From the NCBI GenBank assembly GCA_902728285.1, contig CACVBU010000017.1, positions 943,516 to 1,007,515 on the forward strand: a stretch of DNA of 64,000 nucleotides, given 5' to 3'. This document shows, piece by piece, positions 1 to 13,144 of this stretch (within the stretch, counting starts at the first letter, position 1; every line of letters begins with the position of its first letter). Source of the stretch: Clytia hemisphaerica. Taxonomy: Eukaryota > Cnidaria > Hydrozoa > Leptothecata > Clytiidae. The position numbers were made by a program, and so were the translations under genes. The notes under the pieces are model-generated. The model ran no database searches and was not told the DNA's origin. It was given only the letters and a program-made list of their open reading frames with translations.

Positions 1-401
1 TAAATGACATAATTTACGAAAAATATCAGATCTTTAAATCTTGTAGCTTATCAACAACTGATAAAACTTTTTTAAATAATCCAAATAGCTTATTAAACAT
101 GCAGAAATTAACGATATTCGTGACGTAATACCCCGGTTTAAGCCAGTAGTGACAAATTAAAACTCGACAAAAGTTGTAAAAAATGCTACGTCATTTCTTT
201 TTCTTTTTCGAATTTTTCGCGAGCATAACTTTCGCGAATTAGCCTGCTAAGAACTTTCAAAGACGAAAAAGGCCAAAATTCGCAAAAATCGCGAAATTTT
301 CTGCTCTCGAAAGTTTGTACGACTAAATTAATTTAAGTCTAGAACTAGAGAGTAAGAGTGCTGGGTTGATTGATAAAAGTCACAAATGAAAGTTTTGAAT
401 G

Positions 402-474
402 ACCCAACAGCTGATTGGTTGTGAGTGACATAAAATCAGTCAATACGTCACTTGCAACCAATCAACAGTTGGGT
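402..474. repeat. 73-bp imperfect inverted repeat (hairpin)
   Basis: The left arm begins ACCCAACAGCTGATTGGTTG and the right arm ends CAACCAATCAACAGTTGGGT, which are reverse complements apart from two changes. The arms enclose about 30 bases. It lies downstream of the last visible UGP2 exon, so probably in an intron of that gene. It could be a very short foldback element. I see no clear target duplication. Confidence 0.6.
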
Positions 475-524
475 ATCCATGACGTAATGTTAGAAGACAT
501 TGCAATGCACATGCGTATGCTTAC

Positions 525-2644
525 CAATCACGTTCACTGGTGCCGATATCTGTGGGAACGGCTCTCAATGATTCTTTATAGATTCGTGGATATTGACTTT
601 GTTTAAAGCAGTGAATCTTGACATTGACGTAAGTGTATTTGCGAAGGACCTTCTGCGTATCTTCAGAATCGTGCGTGTTGAATGAGTTCATCAAAATAAG
701 TGGAATGTTCACACCATACCTTTTGTTCAAATGCTGGATAGGGTAGAAAACATATGAATGGATTAGAGATTGGATGAAAGTTTCCTCCGACAGTGTGCAT
801 ACAATGATTTTGTGCTTCCCTCCCTTAGTAAATTATCACGAATGGCAAATTTTTGTTCTTCTGCCTGCTAATCTCCTTTAGCATGGATTGAACCGTTTAG
901 TCTTTTTTATTCTGAAAACACATCTAAAATGCTACTAAATCAAAATCACACATGCAAAGTTTCGACGAATTTAGTGAAAACTTCGAGTTAATCTTTAAAA
1001 GTTAGAAGTTTTTCTTAAAAATAACTCTTGGGTTTTTCAGGCCTAATTTTCCTACTTGGCAGAAAATTGAAAAATGATTAAAAATCACGAAAATTCCAAT
1101 AAAAGTTTCTGCGTATAAATAAAAAAAAAATTCAATTCATTCTCACCTCAATCTGTTGTACTTGCATATCAAGAAATGTGTAATCTCCACGCACGGTTAT
1201 GACGCTTTTGGGTCCTTTGCACCCCATACTCGTCCCTAGACCTCCGTTCAATTTCAAGACCACCAGTTTGCTCAGCATGTCTCGAATCTTTTCTGTCGAG
1301 AAATCATTGACTTTCAACTCCGAATGCGGTTTGATCTAGAAGTAATGTGGCAATATCATCCAGTGGAAATGTCGAGCAGCAGGCAAAATACTCAATTTTG
1401 AATCCAGTTTTAACACTGAATATTTAAAATATTTTACTATGTGTCAGCAATATGCCAAAATAATGTAAGATGGACAAAATCAAAATTTTCCGCGCTTTAT
1501 GATAAACAATCTATTAAAATAAACTTTTCATAAGGCATCGAATGAGTCTTGTGAAAAACTAAAAGGCCTTCCATCAGTATTGATTGCTCAAAGCGGTGCT
1601 CAAATTGCCTAAATTGGTGGGAGCTTAATTTCTAATCTGAAACTTGGAATTATACCTTTCAACAGAGCTTGATGCTTCACCTATTTTCTACTGTCTTTTC
1701 TATCAACCTTACCAATAGTGTCCTACTCTAATAGTTTTTAATAGTAGAGAGAGGAGGGCCGAATAAAAAAGGGCAGGGTCCGAAAGTCCGGAGTATGTGA
1801 AAGTTAGCAAGCGAGGCCGAGGGAAAAGGCAAAATATTTCATTTATGTGATCAACATTGGAAACATAGCGAGTTAAATTTTTGAATGACTGCAGTAGTTA
1901 GTTAGTCAGTTAGTAATCAAACCATTAGAAACCGCGCACTATCAGCCTTCATCGAGTGAAAACTCAGCACGACCTAGAGAGTGTTCTTGTTTTTCGCAAT
2001 AAAATAATTTCTAGGCAATTAAATGTAAAATTAACAAAATGTATTAAAAAAAATACCAAGGCGGCTGGCGGAGGCGAGATTTTTCTCCATTCCACTTCCC
2101 GCCCTTGTTCATCAATGAATCGATTGAACAACCGTTGGAATCCAGTCAAGTTTTGTGTGAACTCCTGAAATGATGAAGAGTAGAGATTATTACAAAATAA
2201 GGAAAGCCACTAAATATAGGTTGGTTAAATGTAAGTGAAGTAATTATCTTATTTGAAAAGAAGGCCTGCAATGACTATGTAATCTCCAGGTGAAAGATTA
2301 AGAACATTCAATTCAAAGCTGTCACTTCATCTGACTAAATAAAGTCTTGTTTTAACTTCGTCGACCTTCACTTTTCTTTATAAAAAACAATTTTTCCAAG
2401 GGCAATAGAATCTTTTTTTCATGGCCTTTTTGCAAATTTTGCCATTTTTCCAGGGAATGTTAATGCGGAATTTGAGAGCTATATCACAAACTACCTGAAA
2501 ACCACGCCAGAAAAATAATTAAAGTGTAACTAGGGTCCATACCTCTCTCAATTCAGATGGGCAAGTCTGCAAGAGTGATTTGACATCTTGATCGTTGACG
2601 TCTTTGGCTTCTTCTTTGGCCAGATTCATGAAGTTGTACGAATT
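525..2644 (-). CDS. UGP2: UTP-glucose-1-phosphate uridylyltransferase, four N-terminal exons (partial)
   Basis: The enzyme makes UDP-glucose from UTP and glucose-1-phosphate in the cytosol, for glycogen and glycan synthesis. Exons in transcript order are 2543-2644, 2057-2164, 1147-1335 and 525-733, all with AG/GT borders and matching phase. Exon 1 ([12 protein letters not shown]..., [11 protein letters not shown]) and exon 2 ([14 protein letters not shown]) match the variable N-terminal helices. Exon 3 carries the nucleotide-binding loop [16 protein letters not shown] and ends at VQQIE. Exon 4 carries [17 protein letters not shown] and [12 protein letters not shown]. It ends inside a Trp codon, where the family continues with a PPGHGD motif. 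The catalytic remainder and the C-terminal beta-helix lie beyond the left edge. I could not find the initiating exon. No lesion is seen, so this is probably a functional gene. Confidence 0.95.
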
Positions 2645-5600
2645 CTGCAATAGATGAAAATATACATATACTACAGTGAAGATTCAATAATTCGAACCTC
2701 GTTATAGCTCGAATGTTTACCTTAACGAAATTCTTTTTTCTTCAAGATCGGTCAAATAGCTTTGAAAATCATAGAAACTTCGAAAAATTATAGTTATATT
2801 TGCACTAGTTTGAAGTAAAATGAAAAATCCACGCATTCACGCAAAAAAAAAATCCTGCAATATTGACGCAAATAAAAATTGAATTTTCAGATTTTTCTAA
2901 TTTACGCATTCACGCAACGAATAATCTCATTCACAGGGAAACCGCCGGGGCTCAATCAATGTGAGTGAACCCTACAGCAAACCTTGTCAAAGAGTGTTGA
3001 AATTAAAAACAAGAGGTAAGACTTTTATAGTATAATAAAACAAATGTTAAAACAAATTACCAATCGTTCAAGAGAATTTGCATGTAACTAGTTTTTTTAG
3101 GAAGAAATTTATCCCTTCAAAAAACCAAAACAAAGAACCCCGAAAGATCCTTTTAAAAAGAGAGAATTATCATATTCCTGGTAAAATGAAAAACAAAGAA
3201 AAAAAAACAAGATTCCTCTTCATCGAGAAATCTGCTTAACAAACTAAATGAAATAAAGAAACTCCTACTCCAAATAGGAGAATTATGAAAACATATCAAG
3301 TAGACAAAAATCCATATTTAAGCAGGTTATATACACGCTGGAATTTCAGCAACTCCTTCGATCTTATTTTCCTCTTAGGCTAAGAAACATTTGAATGAAA
3401 TATCCTGAAAAATCCTCGTTCATAAACAATTTTTTCTTTAGGGGATTCGCACATTAGATCAATCAAGGTTTTTCAAGGGAGAAAAAGGGGTTTCGAAGAT
3501 CAGTCATAATAAACATATTAATCAAAAAAGATGGAAACCTCCAAATTCAATAATTAGTAAAAAGTCTGCGTACGTTTTTTTTATAAGAATGGTATTTCTC
3601 ATTTCATGATGGATATTCTTAACTTTTTTGGGGAAAATCATCCTAAAATATTCTTACAGCATTCTTAGGTTAGAATTCTAATTTAGACTAGATTGAACAT
3701 TTAATAAATATAACGTCTAAAGCATAAAATGGATTTTTGTGAAAGCAGTGAGCCTTACTTGGAGGTAGTTGACAATAATTCATAATTGAAAATGCTCTAA
3801 TAATGACATTCTTTGGTTCAGTTGCCCAATTCCATGATGGTGATATTCTTAACATATTCTTATTTAAAAAAAGCGTGTAATGTATCTAACGTTTTAGTGA
3901 CAATGTTCCACGATATAGATTTTATATAAGAACTTGAACTTAACAATGAATGTCTCGAGTAAAATCTTGTTTCAAATTCTTAGTAAAAACATAGTTTACG
4001 TCAGACGTGTATCAATATGTCATGTCTTTGTTGAGAGTTTGGATGATGGTTGTTTTATTGTCATAAACTAATGTGAAGTTTAGTGAACTGGGTTATAAAA
4101 ACACCCTATTCCATGGTTTGTTAACAAAGTGTCATATCAAAATAAAACAGCTTTTTTGAGTGATGGGTTTACATATAAAATTAAAACTCTTCAAAAGTTC
4201 TAAATTAATGAGATATACAAGATGCTTGAAACTGATCTTTCAACAGCCTTCCCTTCAGAAACAAAAAAGCAAAAGATAGTCTCTTGAATCCATCAAGTCT
4301 GGTCAATAAGTTGGGATGAGCTAGAATTTACACAAGACACTTTACTAATTGGTCATTTTTAAGTAAAAGACACATTCTTTAGAACAAGGAGCTGAATTGT
4401 TTTATTAAAGGTCAACGACCAACCAAATCAAAAAAGAGCTTGTAAAAACTCCAACCTGACCCGTCAACTTGCTATTATACCAACAAAAAAAGCTTTCTTA
4501 CATCTTTTAGCTGCTCTTCAATAGTGATTGAAAATGCTCTGGAAAACATTTCAACTCCAATTTTAATAAAAATGATTCTTAAATGATATTAAGCTCAATA
4601 GTTTACATAAAATTTGTTGTCTATATGCATTACTTTAGGCCATCCAATTGTATTTATATGCAATTTTGCAGGATTGAACGGCTTGTGTGGAACAGGTAAA
4701 AACAGTTTCTGTTTACGAGCTTGCAACAAGGAAAACACTTCAGAAAACCTCAAACATTTTAGCGTTTCAGATCTCTTCAATAAAAAGAACAATATAATTG
4801 GCACAAACAAGTTTTCCCCTGAGGCATGCCAAGTGCAAGTAACAACTCTATCTTGTCATGAACAAATTTAGATTTCGATGATGTAATACCTACTGCCAGG
4901 TCCTTGTTAAGAACGATACGACTTGCAGAATTATAAGTGTCAGCTATATAACCTACAAGAAAATACGTGTAAGGCGCCTGATCGATAAGTATAGAGAAGT
5001 TAATACGAATGACATTATTAACTGTGAGAGAAAGTGAATTTGAAGCATGAATGAATTTATATTTATAAAAAAACAAAAAACATTTCATTTATGAAACCCT
5101 TGAAATCTTGTGTACATAATTTCTTTGGAAGTTCATACGTTCATACACCCAAAAAATGATGCTCAGGCCAGGCATTTGACTAGATACTCAATATATCTGA
5201 GTGATAATTGCACTTTTTAAGTGTAAGAACTGTTCACGGTTTAGTTTATAACTATATGGCTGATAACATTTAAGCATTTTTTACATAATCCGTAATTTTA
5301 GCCCTGCCTTTTGTAGTAAAGGAAATGCTTTTTTTTATTTTCTGAAAAAATATGGTGACATTTTTGAAAAATCAATATCATTACAACAGAATTCGAACTA
5401 AAAGAAAACTGAATTCGGACGTTAAAACATTTCTAAGGAAATACAGCAAAACACTCTGTGAAAAAGAGAAAGCATCATCATTTTCATTGAAAACATTTCA
5501 AATACACTCACTATGTTCGGGGTATTTCTCAAAATATTTTCAATGAACCTCTCAGGGGTATCAATTCCAAAATCACCCTCTAAACCATGCTATTACAAAT

Positions 5601-5844
5601 TAATGAGGAAAATAGAATTGAGGTGGATTTCAAGGATTTTTTCTGACTGAATCGTTGGAGAATTCAGAGGAAAAAACATATTATGAAATGAAGGCTAATT
5701 TATCAAGGAAATTTAAGAGGTGTGTGGACACCTGTATGAGTCTAATAACTATACCCTATGGATTCATTGATCTGTCATTTTTTTATTAAAAAATTTCCGT
5801 TTGATTTGAAGGGCTTTGATGAGTGAATTTTATTCCCTACGTAT
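2645..5844. other. AT-rich non-coding stretch, no gene recognised
   Basis: Open frames here (for example 4595-5088 on the minus strand and 5352-5546 on the plus strand) match no family I know and have no convincing splice partners. It may hold the first intron and promoter of UGP2. Around 2680-2750 there is text of the type seen in pogo/mariner terminal repeats (TTCGAACCTCGTTATAG), but no second end was found. Confidence 0.5.
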
Positions 5845-6320
5845 ATAAAATCGTGGCCCCACTTCGCTTAATTTTTTATCCAACATGTTTCAGACTCAAC
5901 CAATGGCATGGTATTTCTACAGGAAGAATTATTTTAAAAGAATTATTACAAAATTATTTTACGTTTGAACAAATACGTTACTAAAGACGATTTTTAAGAA
6001 AACAAAGGCGAGGGTTAAATGGAATGTGTAGATCAGACTTAGGTGCTCGCTTGAAGAAGTCTGAGATTTTGGTTCATGTCATGGGACATGAAGATTTTCA
6101 GTTCTTTGATCCAGAAGTTTTCTCTATGTAAGATTATCAAATTAATCTTTTCAATTTCAGTCTCTTTCACTATCACTTGTTTGATAATGTTGAACTTTGC
6201 ATCTTTGCATCCGACCGACCCACCTCCAAAATCTAGGGTCGGGTGACGGCAAACCAACAATTTTTTAAGTCCAGCCTCACCGGCCGTTATTTGCAGCTCT
6301 GGAGATTGGCTCAAAAGTTT
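5845..6320 (-). mobile_element. Penelope-like element, decayed 3' end with end of GIY-YIG domain
   Basis: The minus-strand frame at 6039-6314 ends with HRENFWIKELKIF...NQNLRLLQAST. This is clearly the same as the end of the larger Penelope-like element at 56.6-57.9 kb (QRENFWIKELRTL, LNLLQPSA). The flanking DNA also matches: both have a CATGTTTC(A/G)GACTC stretch followed by a short A-rich region. Only about the last 50 residues remain recognisable and the upstream frame is lost, so this is a dead fragment. It shows that the family has inserted more than once near here. Confidence 0.75.
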
Positions 6321-6344
6321 CAGTCAAAAAGACACATACTTTCT

Positions 6345-6625
6345 AGAGGGGTCAAGACCCCTCCCCCCTTAGGTAAGAGGACCCCCCCCCCTTAAGTGCT
6401 AACCCCCTTAGGAAATTCATTTAAAATTTCCACACCCCCCCCCTAGAAAATCAGTATAAATGAAAAAATTGGAATTTTGCATAATTCAAGGAAGATCCCC
6501 TTATCTAAGAAGACCCCCCCCCCCCCTTAACTGAGAACCCCCCTTAGGAAAGTCATACTTTTAACACCCCCCTTGCTTTTGGTTCATCAAAACCCAAGAC
6601 GCCCACCCCCCCTAAATGTAGGGGG
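6345..6625. repeat. C-run low-complexity block
   Basis: Many runs of 5-10 C alternate with short phrases such as CTTAGGAAA and CTTAAG. It looks like diverged tandem copies of a short C-rich unit. Runs of this kind are error-prone in assemblies, so copy number and length are uncertain. No coding sense is visible. Confidence 0.6.
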
Positions 6626-7823
6626 TAGAAACTGAGACATTTATATTGTCTAAATGGTCCAAATCTAATATCTTTAAGACTAAACATTGAAATAAAAAAT
6701 AGAAGTTCCCAGTGGAATGAAGGAGATGGGTCTCCCTTTTTCAGAAAATCAGGATTTTCCAGGTTGGTATCGATACCAATTTAGGGGGGTGGGTCCCTCT
6801 TTTTTTAGATAATTGGGATTTTCAAGTTGGTGTTGATACTAAATTAGGAGTGGGGGTGATACCTTCTACTTTCAAATCTCAAAAGTCAGGTTTTTGGGCC
6901 ATTGGTTGATATCCTGGACTCTAAACCCCCCTGTAGAAACATGTTTTATTACATTTAGAAAACCATCTCTGAACAACAAAGTTGAGTCTAATTCCTTGAT
7001 CCTTACGTTTTTAGAGTTTTTTTTTTCTTTCTATTTTCTTGGCATTAAATACATAGGTAGGCCAATATAGCCTTTTATTTGTTTTTAACATGACATTTTC
7101 AACTTGCTGAATTTGTAAACTAGATCCTTTTTATGAACATTATGATAGTATGAACACCGAAAAGCTTCAAGCATAATAAAATTGATTTTTTTTCTAATCC
7201 AATATTATGACACGGCACACCTTGACACAATTATATTTAATTACAGTTATTATAGCTGATCAATTTCATACATTGACTACACCTGGTCCATATAAAAAGC
7301 ATGTAAAGTATAAGGGCTAAAAAGCCAACTGATACGTCCTTAATAAAACTTTTTTGGTGTACCTAGTACTTTTACTACCAGTTGTCAAAGTGGGAAAATG
7401 ATTAAGAGCTTTTTTAGAATTTTATATTATAAACTATTTTTGAATAAAGAAACGAACATTTTATTATTAACTCATTTTCATTTTATATTTTTTTGTTAAA
7501 TTCTTATAATGTGTAGGGAGAACGAACATTGTATGTTTTGTCACTATATACTTAAAATATATAAATAGATAGATATCATGGGATCTTGATTATTTGGTTA
7601 TCTAGAGCTACCTGTGCTGACCCTGAAACCCTTGGGAAATTGCGGCCCGAAGTTCAAAGTACAGCGTATGAGCTGACGATAAATCACCATGGAAACATCA
7701 CATCAGATTTAATATTTGGCGTCATAAAACGAATCGTATAAAAAGTCGATCATTTGACAAGAAAACACCAGTTGCTGAAACACCATCAAACAACAAACAA
7801 CAACAAAAGGTTGGCAGCGGTAT
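6626..7823. other. non-coding, no gene recognised
   Basis: G/T-rich text at 6.65-6.93 kb with GGGGG and TTTTT runs repeats the phrase 'AAAT(C/T)...GGGATTTTC' loosely. The remainder is AT-rich. A short TAGATAGATA microsatellite is at about 7564-7575. No frame or splice structure is supported. Confidence 0.45.
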
Positions 7824-8068
7824 CGTGAAGTCGGGTAACAACTTGCATCAGTGGAGGGGAAACTTGCATAGCCATCACAAATAACTAACCAATCAAAGCA
7901 GCGAAATTATGAAACAAAAGAACTACGTAGTTCCGCTTGCAGTTCCGCTCGCAGCTCTACTCTACCATTTTTGTTTTGATTTAACTTTGTATTTTAATGA
8001 CCAGACCGGTCATTCATTTGAGGGCTATGCATAGAAGCCTCCACTGATGCAAGCTACCCGATCTCACG
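7824..8068. mobile_element. 245-bp MITE with about 33-bp terminal inverted repeats
   Basis: The left end contains TCGGGTAACAACTTGCATCA followed by GTGGAGG. The reverse complement of the right end contains TCGGGTAGCTTGCATCAG followed by TGGAGG. The interior has GAACTACGTAGTTC and runs of TCCGCTCGCAGCTCTAC. A second, truncated copy lies at 15.68-15.84 kb. It has no coding capacity, so it is a non-autonomous DNA element. The target duplication is not clear. Confidence 0.75.
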
Positions 8069-9125
8069 GTAGTTCCTGCAAAAGCGCCCACTCACCCCGC
8101 CCATTGGCTTTTCCGAGAAGAACACACAAGGAACATATAAGCAACTTTTTTAACAGAAATAAATGAAAATACAACTCAGCTTATGTAGGGCAATCACCCA
8201 CATATCTTAAGGAATCCAACTCGTATGTTAAAGAGGCAATCACACTTCCGGTCTCATTCTATTGTCTACAACATCACAACACCCCTATGTTCGATCTAAA
8301 TAGATAGATAGATATAGATTTGGAAGGTGAAATTGATAAGTATAAGCACTCATTTTGATAGCCCTGCAACTATGCATTTTAAACGCCTTTTGGAACTTTC
8401 ATATTTTAGTAGAGGCCACTATGTCTTCCTGTGTGCAGCAGCTTGTGCAAAGGGATTTTATGATTGAATATTGTTCCTTGAATGTAGAAGATCAAAGTTT
8501 GAGAGGTGGGGGGCCGGGTGTGACCACCCGTTGCCATGGGTTACTATGGTAACCAAAATATATGAAAAATGAAAACTTTTTGTTCCATTCGAAAGAGCAT
8601 GAAAAACTGATAAAGAAAAAGGTCACAACCTATATCTGAAAATGAATATATCAGGAGATATTAAGGAAATAAGGCAAAATGACGTCATAAAACATCACAA
8701 AATAAAAAATTTGAAAAAGTTCGAAAATTTTTGGTCTTTTGGAAAGTTTTATTTTTGTTTTTGAAGAAAAGTAGCTTGAAAAAGGTTGAAATGAGTCAAA
8801 AAAGGTGGTAGGACCCATTTTCAAGGGGCCTCTGAAAATGGAGGAACAAAAACTTATGGATAAAGAATAAGTTTTTCTGAAAGGAGAAACCCCAAATGAA
8901 AAAAAAATTAATTTTGGCAGAAATATAAACTTTTTTTTGAAACATTCCCATGCAAAAGAAGCAAAAAAGTGAAACAAGTGATACTTTTATGGACCTACCT
9001 GGTTATGCATTTAACACATATAATTGATATCTACGTGAGCTTGACCATTAAACAATCATTCAGAACCCTAATAGTGCCGATCTATTAAAATTAGTCGTTT
9101 GTTTCTTATAAAAAACCGTTTAGAA
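8069..9125. other. non-coding, no gene recognised
   Basis: A TAGATAGATAGATA microsatellite is near 8300. From 8.58 to 8.98 kb the text is purine-rich on the plus strand. The 108-residue minus-strand frame at 8651-8977 is Phe/Ser-rich low complexity and shows no domain. Confidence 0.4.
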
Positions 9126-9858
9126 ACCAAAATTTCATTCTCTATAAATATTCTTTCATATTCAAGACTTCGTGAGCAAAAAAAACATCAATCTCATCAA
9201 AATGTTGAGTAATTTGGCTAAGAACATTGATGAATGCTTATTAATAGTGATTCTTATAGATAAAGATGCGTTTTTCGAGCTGAAAATTCGTTTTTTACAA
9301 AAATCTGCTTGAGCCATCTTTTACCTACTTTCATTCAAAAAAATCAGAAAAAATTAATGATCCAATTTTCTAAGTCCAAAAAACCCGTTTTTTATCCGTT
9401 TTCTGGCCCAAATTTGCCCAAAAACATTTTTCTTTCGAAAATCGGACTCCGTTACATTCGAGGGTTTATAGTTACGCATGCTTGTGCAAAAAATAATAAA
9501 GAATGAAACAGCCAACCTCAAGAAAAGCTAATACCTAAGTAATTGATAATGTGCTTATAAAAAAATATCGAATTTGGCCAGTTTTTCTATAAAAACACGC
9601 CAATCAGCCTAAAATTTCATGTCTAAACACACATATTTTTCAAAAGTGAGCCCTCATGAGCAAAAAATACATCTATCTCATAAAAATAATTGAGTAATTT
9701 GACTAAGAACATTGATGTATGCTTATTAATAGTGATTCTTTTACCTATGATGGTACCCTACTTTCATACAAAAAATCAGAAAAAATTAATGATCCAATTT
9801 TTCACAAAGTCCAAAAAACCCGTTTTTTAGCCGTTTTTTGGCCCAAATTTGCCCGTCA
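9126..9858 (+). repeat. two diverged direct copies of a roughly 300-bp dispersed repeat
   Basis: The copies cover about 9126-9425 and 9600-9858, offset by about 485 bases. Shared anchors are GCTTATTAATAGTGATTCTT (9236 and 9721), TGAGTAATTTG, and AAAAAATTAATGATCCAATTT followed by a CCCGTTTTTTAGCCG-like stretch. The short open frames over each copy differ and are not conserved. The element class is unknown. Confidence 0.6.
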
Positions 9859-10084
9859 GAAAACAATTTTGAAAATGTTGCAAAAACGTTCGGCACTTTA
9901 CCAATTTTTGCTGTCTAGCCCGAGTTTGCAGTGTTATATACTGCTGGAAAGCTATCTAAGATCACAGGCTTTTGTAAAAAGTAAAAACCACAATGCTTTA
10001 GCATACATAGAAAAAAAGTTCGAAGGGTTCTCAAAATTCACGGAAAAATGAAACATTTGGTTTGTCATCAACAAAAGTTGCTTG

Positions 10085-10325
10085 ACTTGTATCAGACGTT
10101 ACTAATCAATAAAATTGATTATCAATTAAAATCGATAGCTAATCAATAATTAATCGATTGATTAAATATCTATTAAAAACGATAATCGATAGCTAATCGA
10201 TACTCACAATTTTTTAGCACTCAATTAAATTATCACCATAGATTTTTAATCAATAATATCGATTATTACAGTGTTAATAATTGATAATATCGATTAATAA
10301 TGATATAATGGATACCTCAACCCTG
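10085..10325. repeat. AT-rich cluster of ATCGAT/ATTGAT words
   Basis: About 240 bases are built almost wholly from variants of AATCGATTGATTA and ATCGATAGCTAATC, in both orientations and without a fixed period. A similar but sparser cluster is at 16.78-16.95 kb. It ends close to the TA-flanked MITE at 10349. Confidence 0.6.
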
Positions 10326-10348
10326 TCCCTATCAATTTTTAATCAATA

Positions 10349-10657
10349 CTCTTAGGTTTCCAAATAACGGGGGGGGGGGGTCGAATAAACGGGGGGGTTG
10401 GCAATTTTAGATTTATAAACGGGGGGGGGGACCTATTGCCGGGGGGTTGGAAATTGTACTTCTGAACCCCAAAAATAAGGTACAATAGGCTAAAATCAGG
10501 CTATTTAGAGCAAAATAAGGGGCCTTCTCTTTGATAGCTGAAAATATTCTTAGAGATTAATAAAGGTGGGGGGTCCTAATAAGGTCCGGGGGGGGGGGTG
10601 GAAAATTTTCGAAAAATTAACAAGCGGGGGGGGGCCCGTTTATTTGGAACCTAAGAG
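10349..10657. mobile_element. G-run MITE flanked by TA
   Basis: The left end is CTCTTAGGTTTCCAAATAAC. The right end reads CTCTTAGGTTCCAAATAAAC in reverse complement. Both sides are flanked by TA, which fits a TA target duplication. The interior holds several G runs and the phrase GAAAAATTAACAAGCGGG. That phrase is shared with the shorter MITEs inside the DUF6589 array (28786, 36213, 43637), whose ends are CTCTCGAGTGCC. It is non-autonomous. Confidence 0.75.
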
Positions 10658-13144
10658 TAATATCAATGAAACTTCTAATTGACATGACATGAGGGGGTGG
10701 GGGTTTTCAAAAGTTAGGTTTGACGTTATAAGAAATCAAAGGTATACCTCTTTGTGAAAATCGCGAATATTTGTTTTACCACCAACCATACTATACTTCT
10801 TAAGCTGTCGAAAATATATTCATGTATATATGAATTACATTAAAATTTGCTCGCATAATCCCATTGGTTCACACTATGATATCATTACATCATATTTTCA
10901 TTGTTTACGCAATCGAGGGAGTCACATTGCACAAGTGGGCAAAGAAGGTGGTAAGCCTAAAGCACAGCACGGACCTAGCGCCAAGTGGAGCTTTTAATTT
11001 CTTTTTAAATAAAGGTCATTAGTTAAAAGAACATATACACACACGGGTACAACCAAGTACGGACTTTGCACGGGAAAACTTTGATGTAAAAAATGGCGAA
11101 AACTTTCGGTATACATCGCTTGACGTTATCTGTAGGGGGTGGGGGGGGGTTCAGAGGATAACATCAATTTGAAAATGAATATGTACGGGTCCCCTAAGTT
11201 AAAATACAGACAAGATATAAACCAGTCCCATGTTTCGACTAATCGTCCCAAGTTAGAGCAGTTGACGGTACTGGTATTTTACCATGCAATGATTGATTTA
11301 AGACAAATGCAAATCCAATATAACAGGAGGCAATTTTATTATAAACAGAAAAAACAAACAGTATAGACTTAAACTCACATATCAAGATTATGGTATTTCG
11401 AATACGGGCCGATTTTACTTTCGTTTTGAGTGGTTTCATTTTCAATTTCAAGCCAACATCTTAGCAACGGGGTGCTTGCCCATAGTTACAGGGGTTTGTT
11501 CAAAATAATAAACCATTTCGATTTAAGCAATGAAAAATGAAACTTTTCTATGTTTCACTTCTTTGCACCTATTCTTCAAAATTAAAATATTCAAGATTTT
11601 AAGTTCTTCTTTGATTCAATGATATTTTACGGCACTTTGTTGACAATCTAAATCTTGCATCAAATTCCCACTTTCTTCAGTAAATTGAAGATGAGAAAAA
11701 ACCTAAGCCACAGATCACGGATTGAAACAAATATATGAAGGGTGGGATTTTACAGCCACCCGTCGCCCAAGGCGCTGAAAGGTCACGGGTGCCAAAAGGA
11801 AGAGTCGTTTGAAATGCAGCAACCTCATATTGGTGGAAATTTGATAAGCAGCTGCGAAGGAGCGCTGGGCACAAGTGCTTCAACCGGTATTCCAACGAAG
11901 CCCTATTTTGGTTTGTACAGAAATTTCGCCTGCTCAAATCAAAACAACAAAATTGCCGCATTTCCATGGATAAAATTCTGGTCACGTGACCATCCGTGAT
12001 TTTAGATCAATGAAAACGCTTCATTTCCCCGGATTAAAGTTGTGTCTACACTAACACACACGGGAACTGGCTAGAAAAAGAAAGAAAAATGCGGGGGTCA
12101 AATTAAATTTTTCACCCTTCTTGCGGCAAACATGAAAGACTTTAAGAGTCCATTTATTTAAGAAAGGGGTGTTATATCTTTAAATAAAATTATGACCCTG
12201 CAGAGAAATTTTAAGTTGGCAGACATTGACTTAAGGTTGGTTTGGAAATCGTTTTATTTTGAAATGTAATCTTCACTTTAGATAAATACTTTTATTTATT
12301 GATTTATTGAGCTGCAATAGCTGATTGAAAAACAAATATTTTTTATAGTTATCAGCGTGGGCTTGGCTGCTATTATGAATTTGGATTTTTTTCTCTTGTA
12401 CTCAGCAATTTACTTTAGAGGTTGTTCGTAATACGCGATTTGGCTTACTCGAACACTTGTTGTGTGGGGGAAGCAATCAGTAGAAGAGACCAGTCTGGAA
12501 TTCATGCACAGTACGCCGAATATATTGGGCGTGAGAATGTCCTCATTTGGGTGTAACCTTCTTGATCCTCAAAATATCTTTGGCATGGCTTTTGCATGGA
12601 TTCCACACTGCGGAGAAAAGAGACCACTTTCGTTTTTGTTGCAGATTTCTATAAAAACTTCTTCAGGGATTACTTGTCAATGTACATATCATCATCATCA
12701 TCATCCTTCGACCGTTAGGTCAGAAATACCGACAGTTAGGGAAACCATCCAGGATCCTGCCATTCTATAAACCAGCAAAAACTAAATGACACTTGTAAAC
12801 TTAAGTTTCTTACCATTTCCCATCGAAAACAACCAAAAACATTGCTACTTTCCAAAGCCGGAGACCAAAACAAATCATCTTCCAAGATTATGGCGCCCTT
12901 TTGGATCTATTGTTAAGACCATCTAAAATGGTGGAAAGAGTTGCGGAAAGACAGAGGCGCCCGCTGCTTCAATGGGTGGTAACGTCAAAACGCCCAATAT
13001 GATCTTCCAACAGAAGGCGAGTTAGTTGCCGCGCGAGTTACGTCACGCACTCCACCTCAGCGCACAAAGAACGGTGTTTCAGTGAATATCAATAATTATA
13101 AGAATATCTTATGTGCTTAGCTTCAGTAAACCTCGAGTGCTTCA
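10658..13144. other. no gene recognised; possible GC-rich promoter near 12.95-13.08 kb
   Basis: Open frames at 11139-11451, 11677-11999 and 12462-12770 match no family and have no obvious splice context. G-run text is near 11130. At about 12940-13080 the composition becomes more GC- and CpG-rich (GCCGCGCGAGTTACGTCACG). That resembles a promoter or 5' UTR and precedes the doubtful gene start at 13145. Confidence 0.4.

Noticed and set aside
415-606. 63-codon plus-strand frame
   Set aside because: It overlaps the UGP2 exon on the other strand and a hairpin repeat. No protein features.
2670-2990. pogo/mariner-like MITE
   Set aside because: Only one end looks right and no matching inverted end was found.
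4595-5088. overlapping frames on both strands, considered as a first UGP2 exon
   Set aside because: No match to the known UGP2 N-terminus and no donor in the right phase for the exon at 2644.
8651-8977. 108-codon Phe/Ser-rich minus-strand frame
   Set aside because: It comes from purine-rich low-complexity DNA. No domain, and no supported splice sites.
12462-12770. 102-codon frame with a YHHHHHP stretch
   Set aside because: The His run is a CAT microsatellite. No conserved block or splice partner was recognised.
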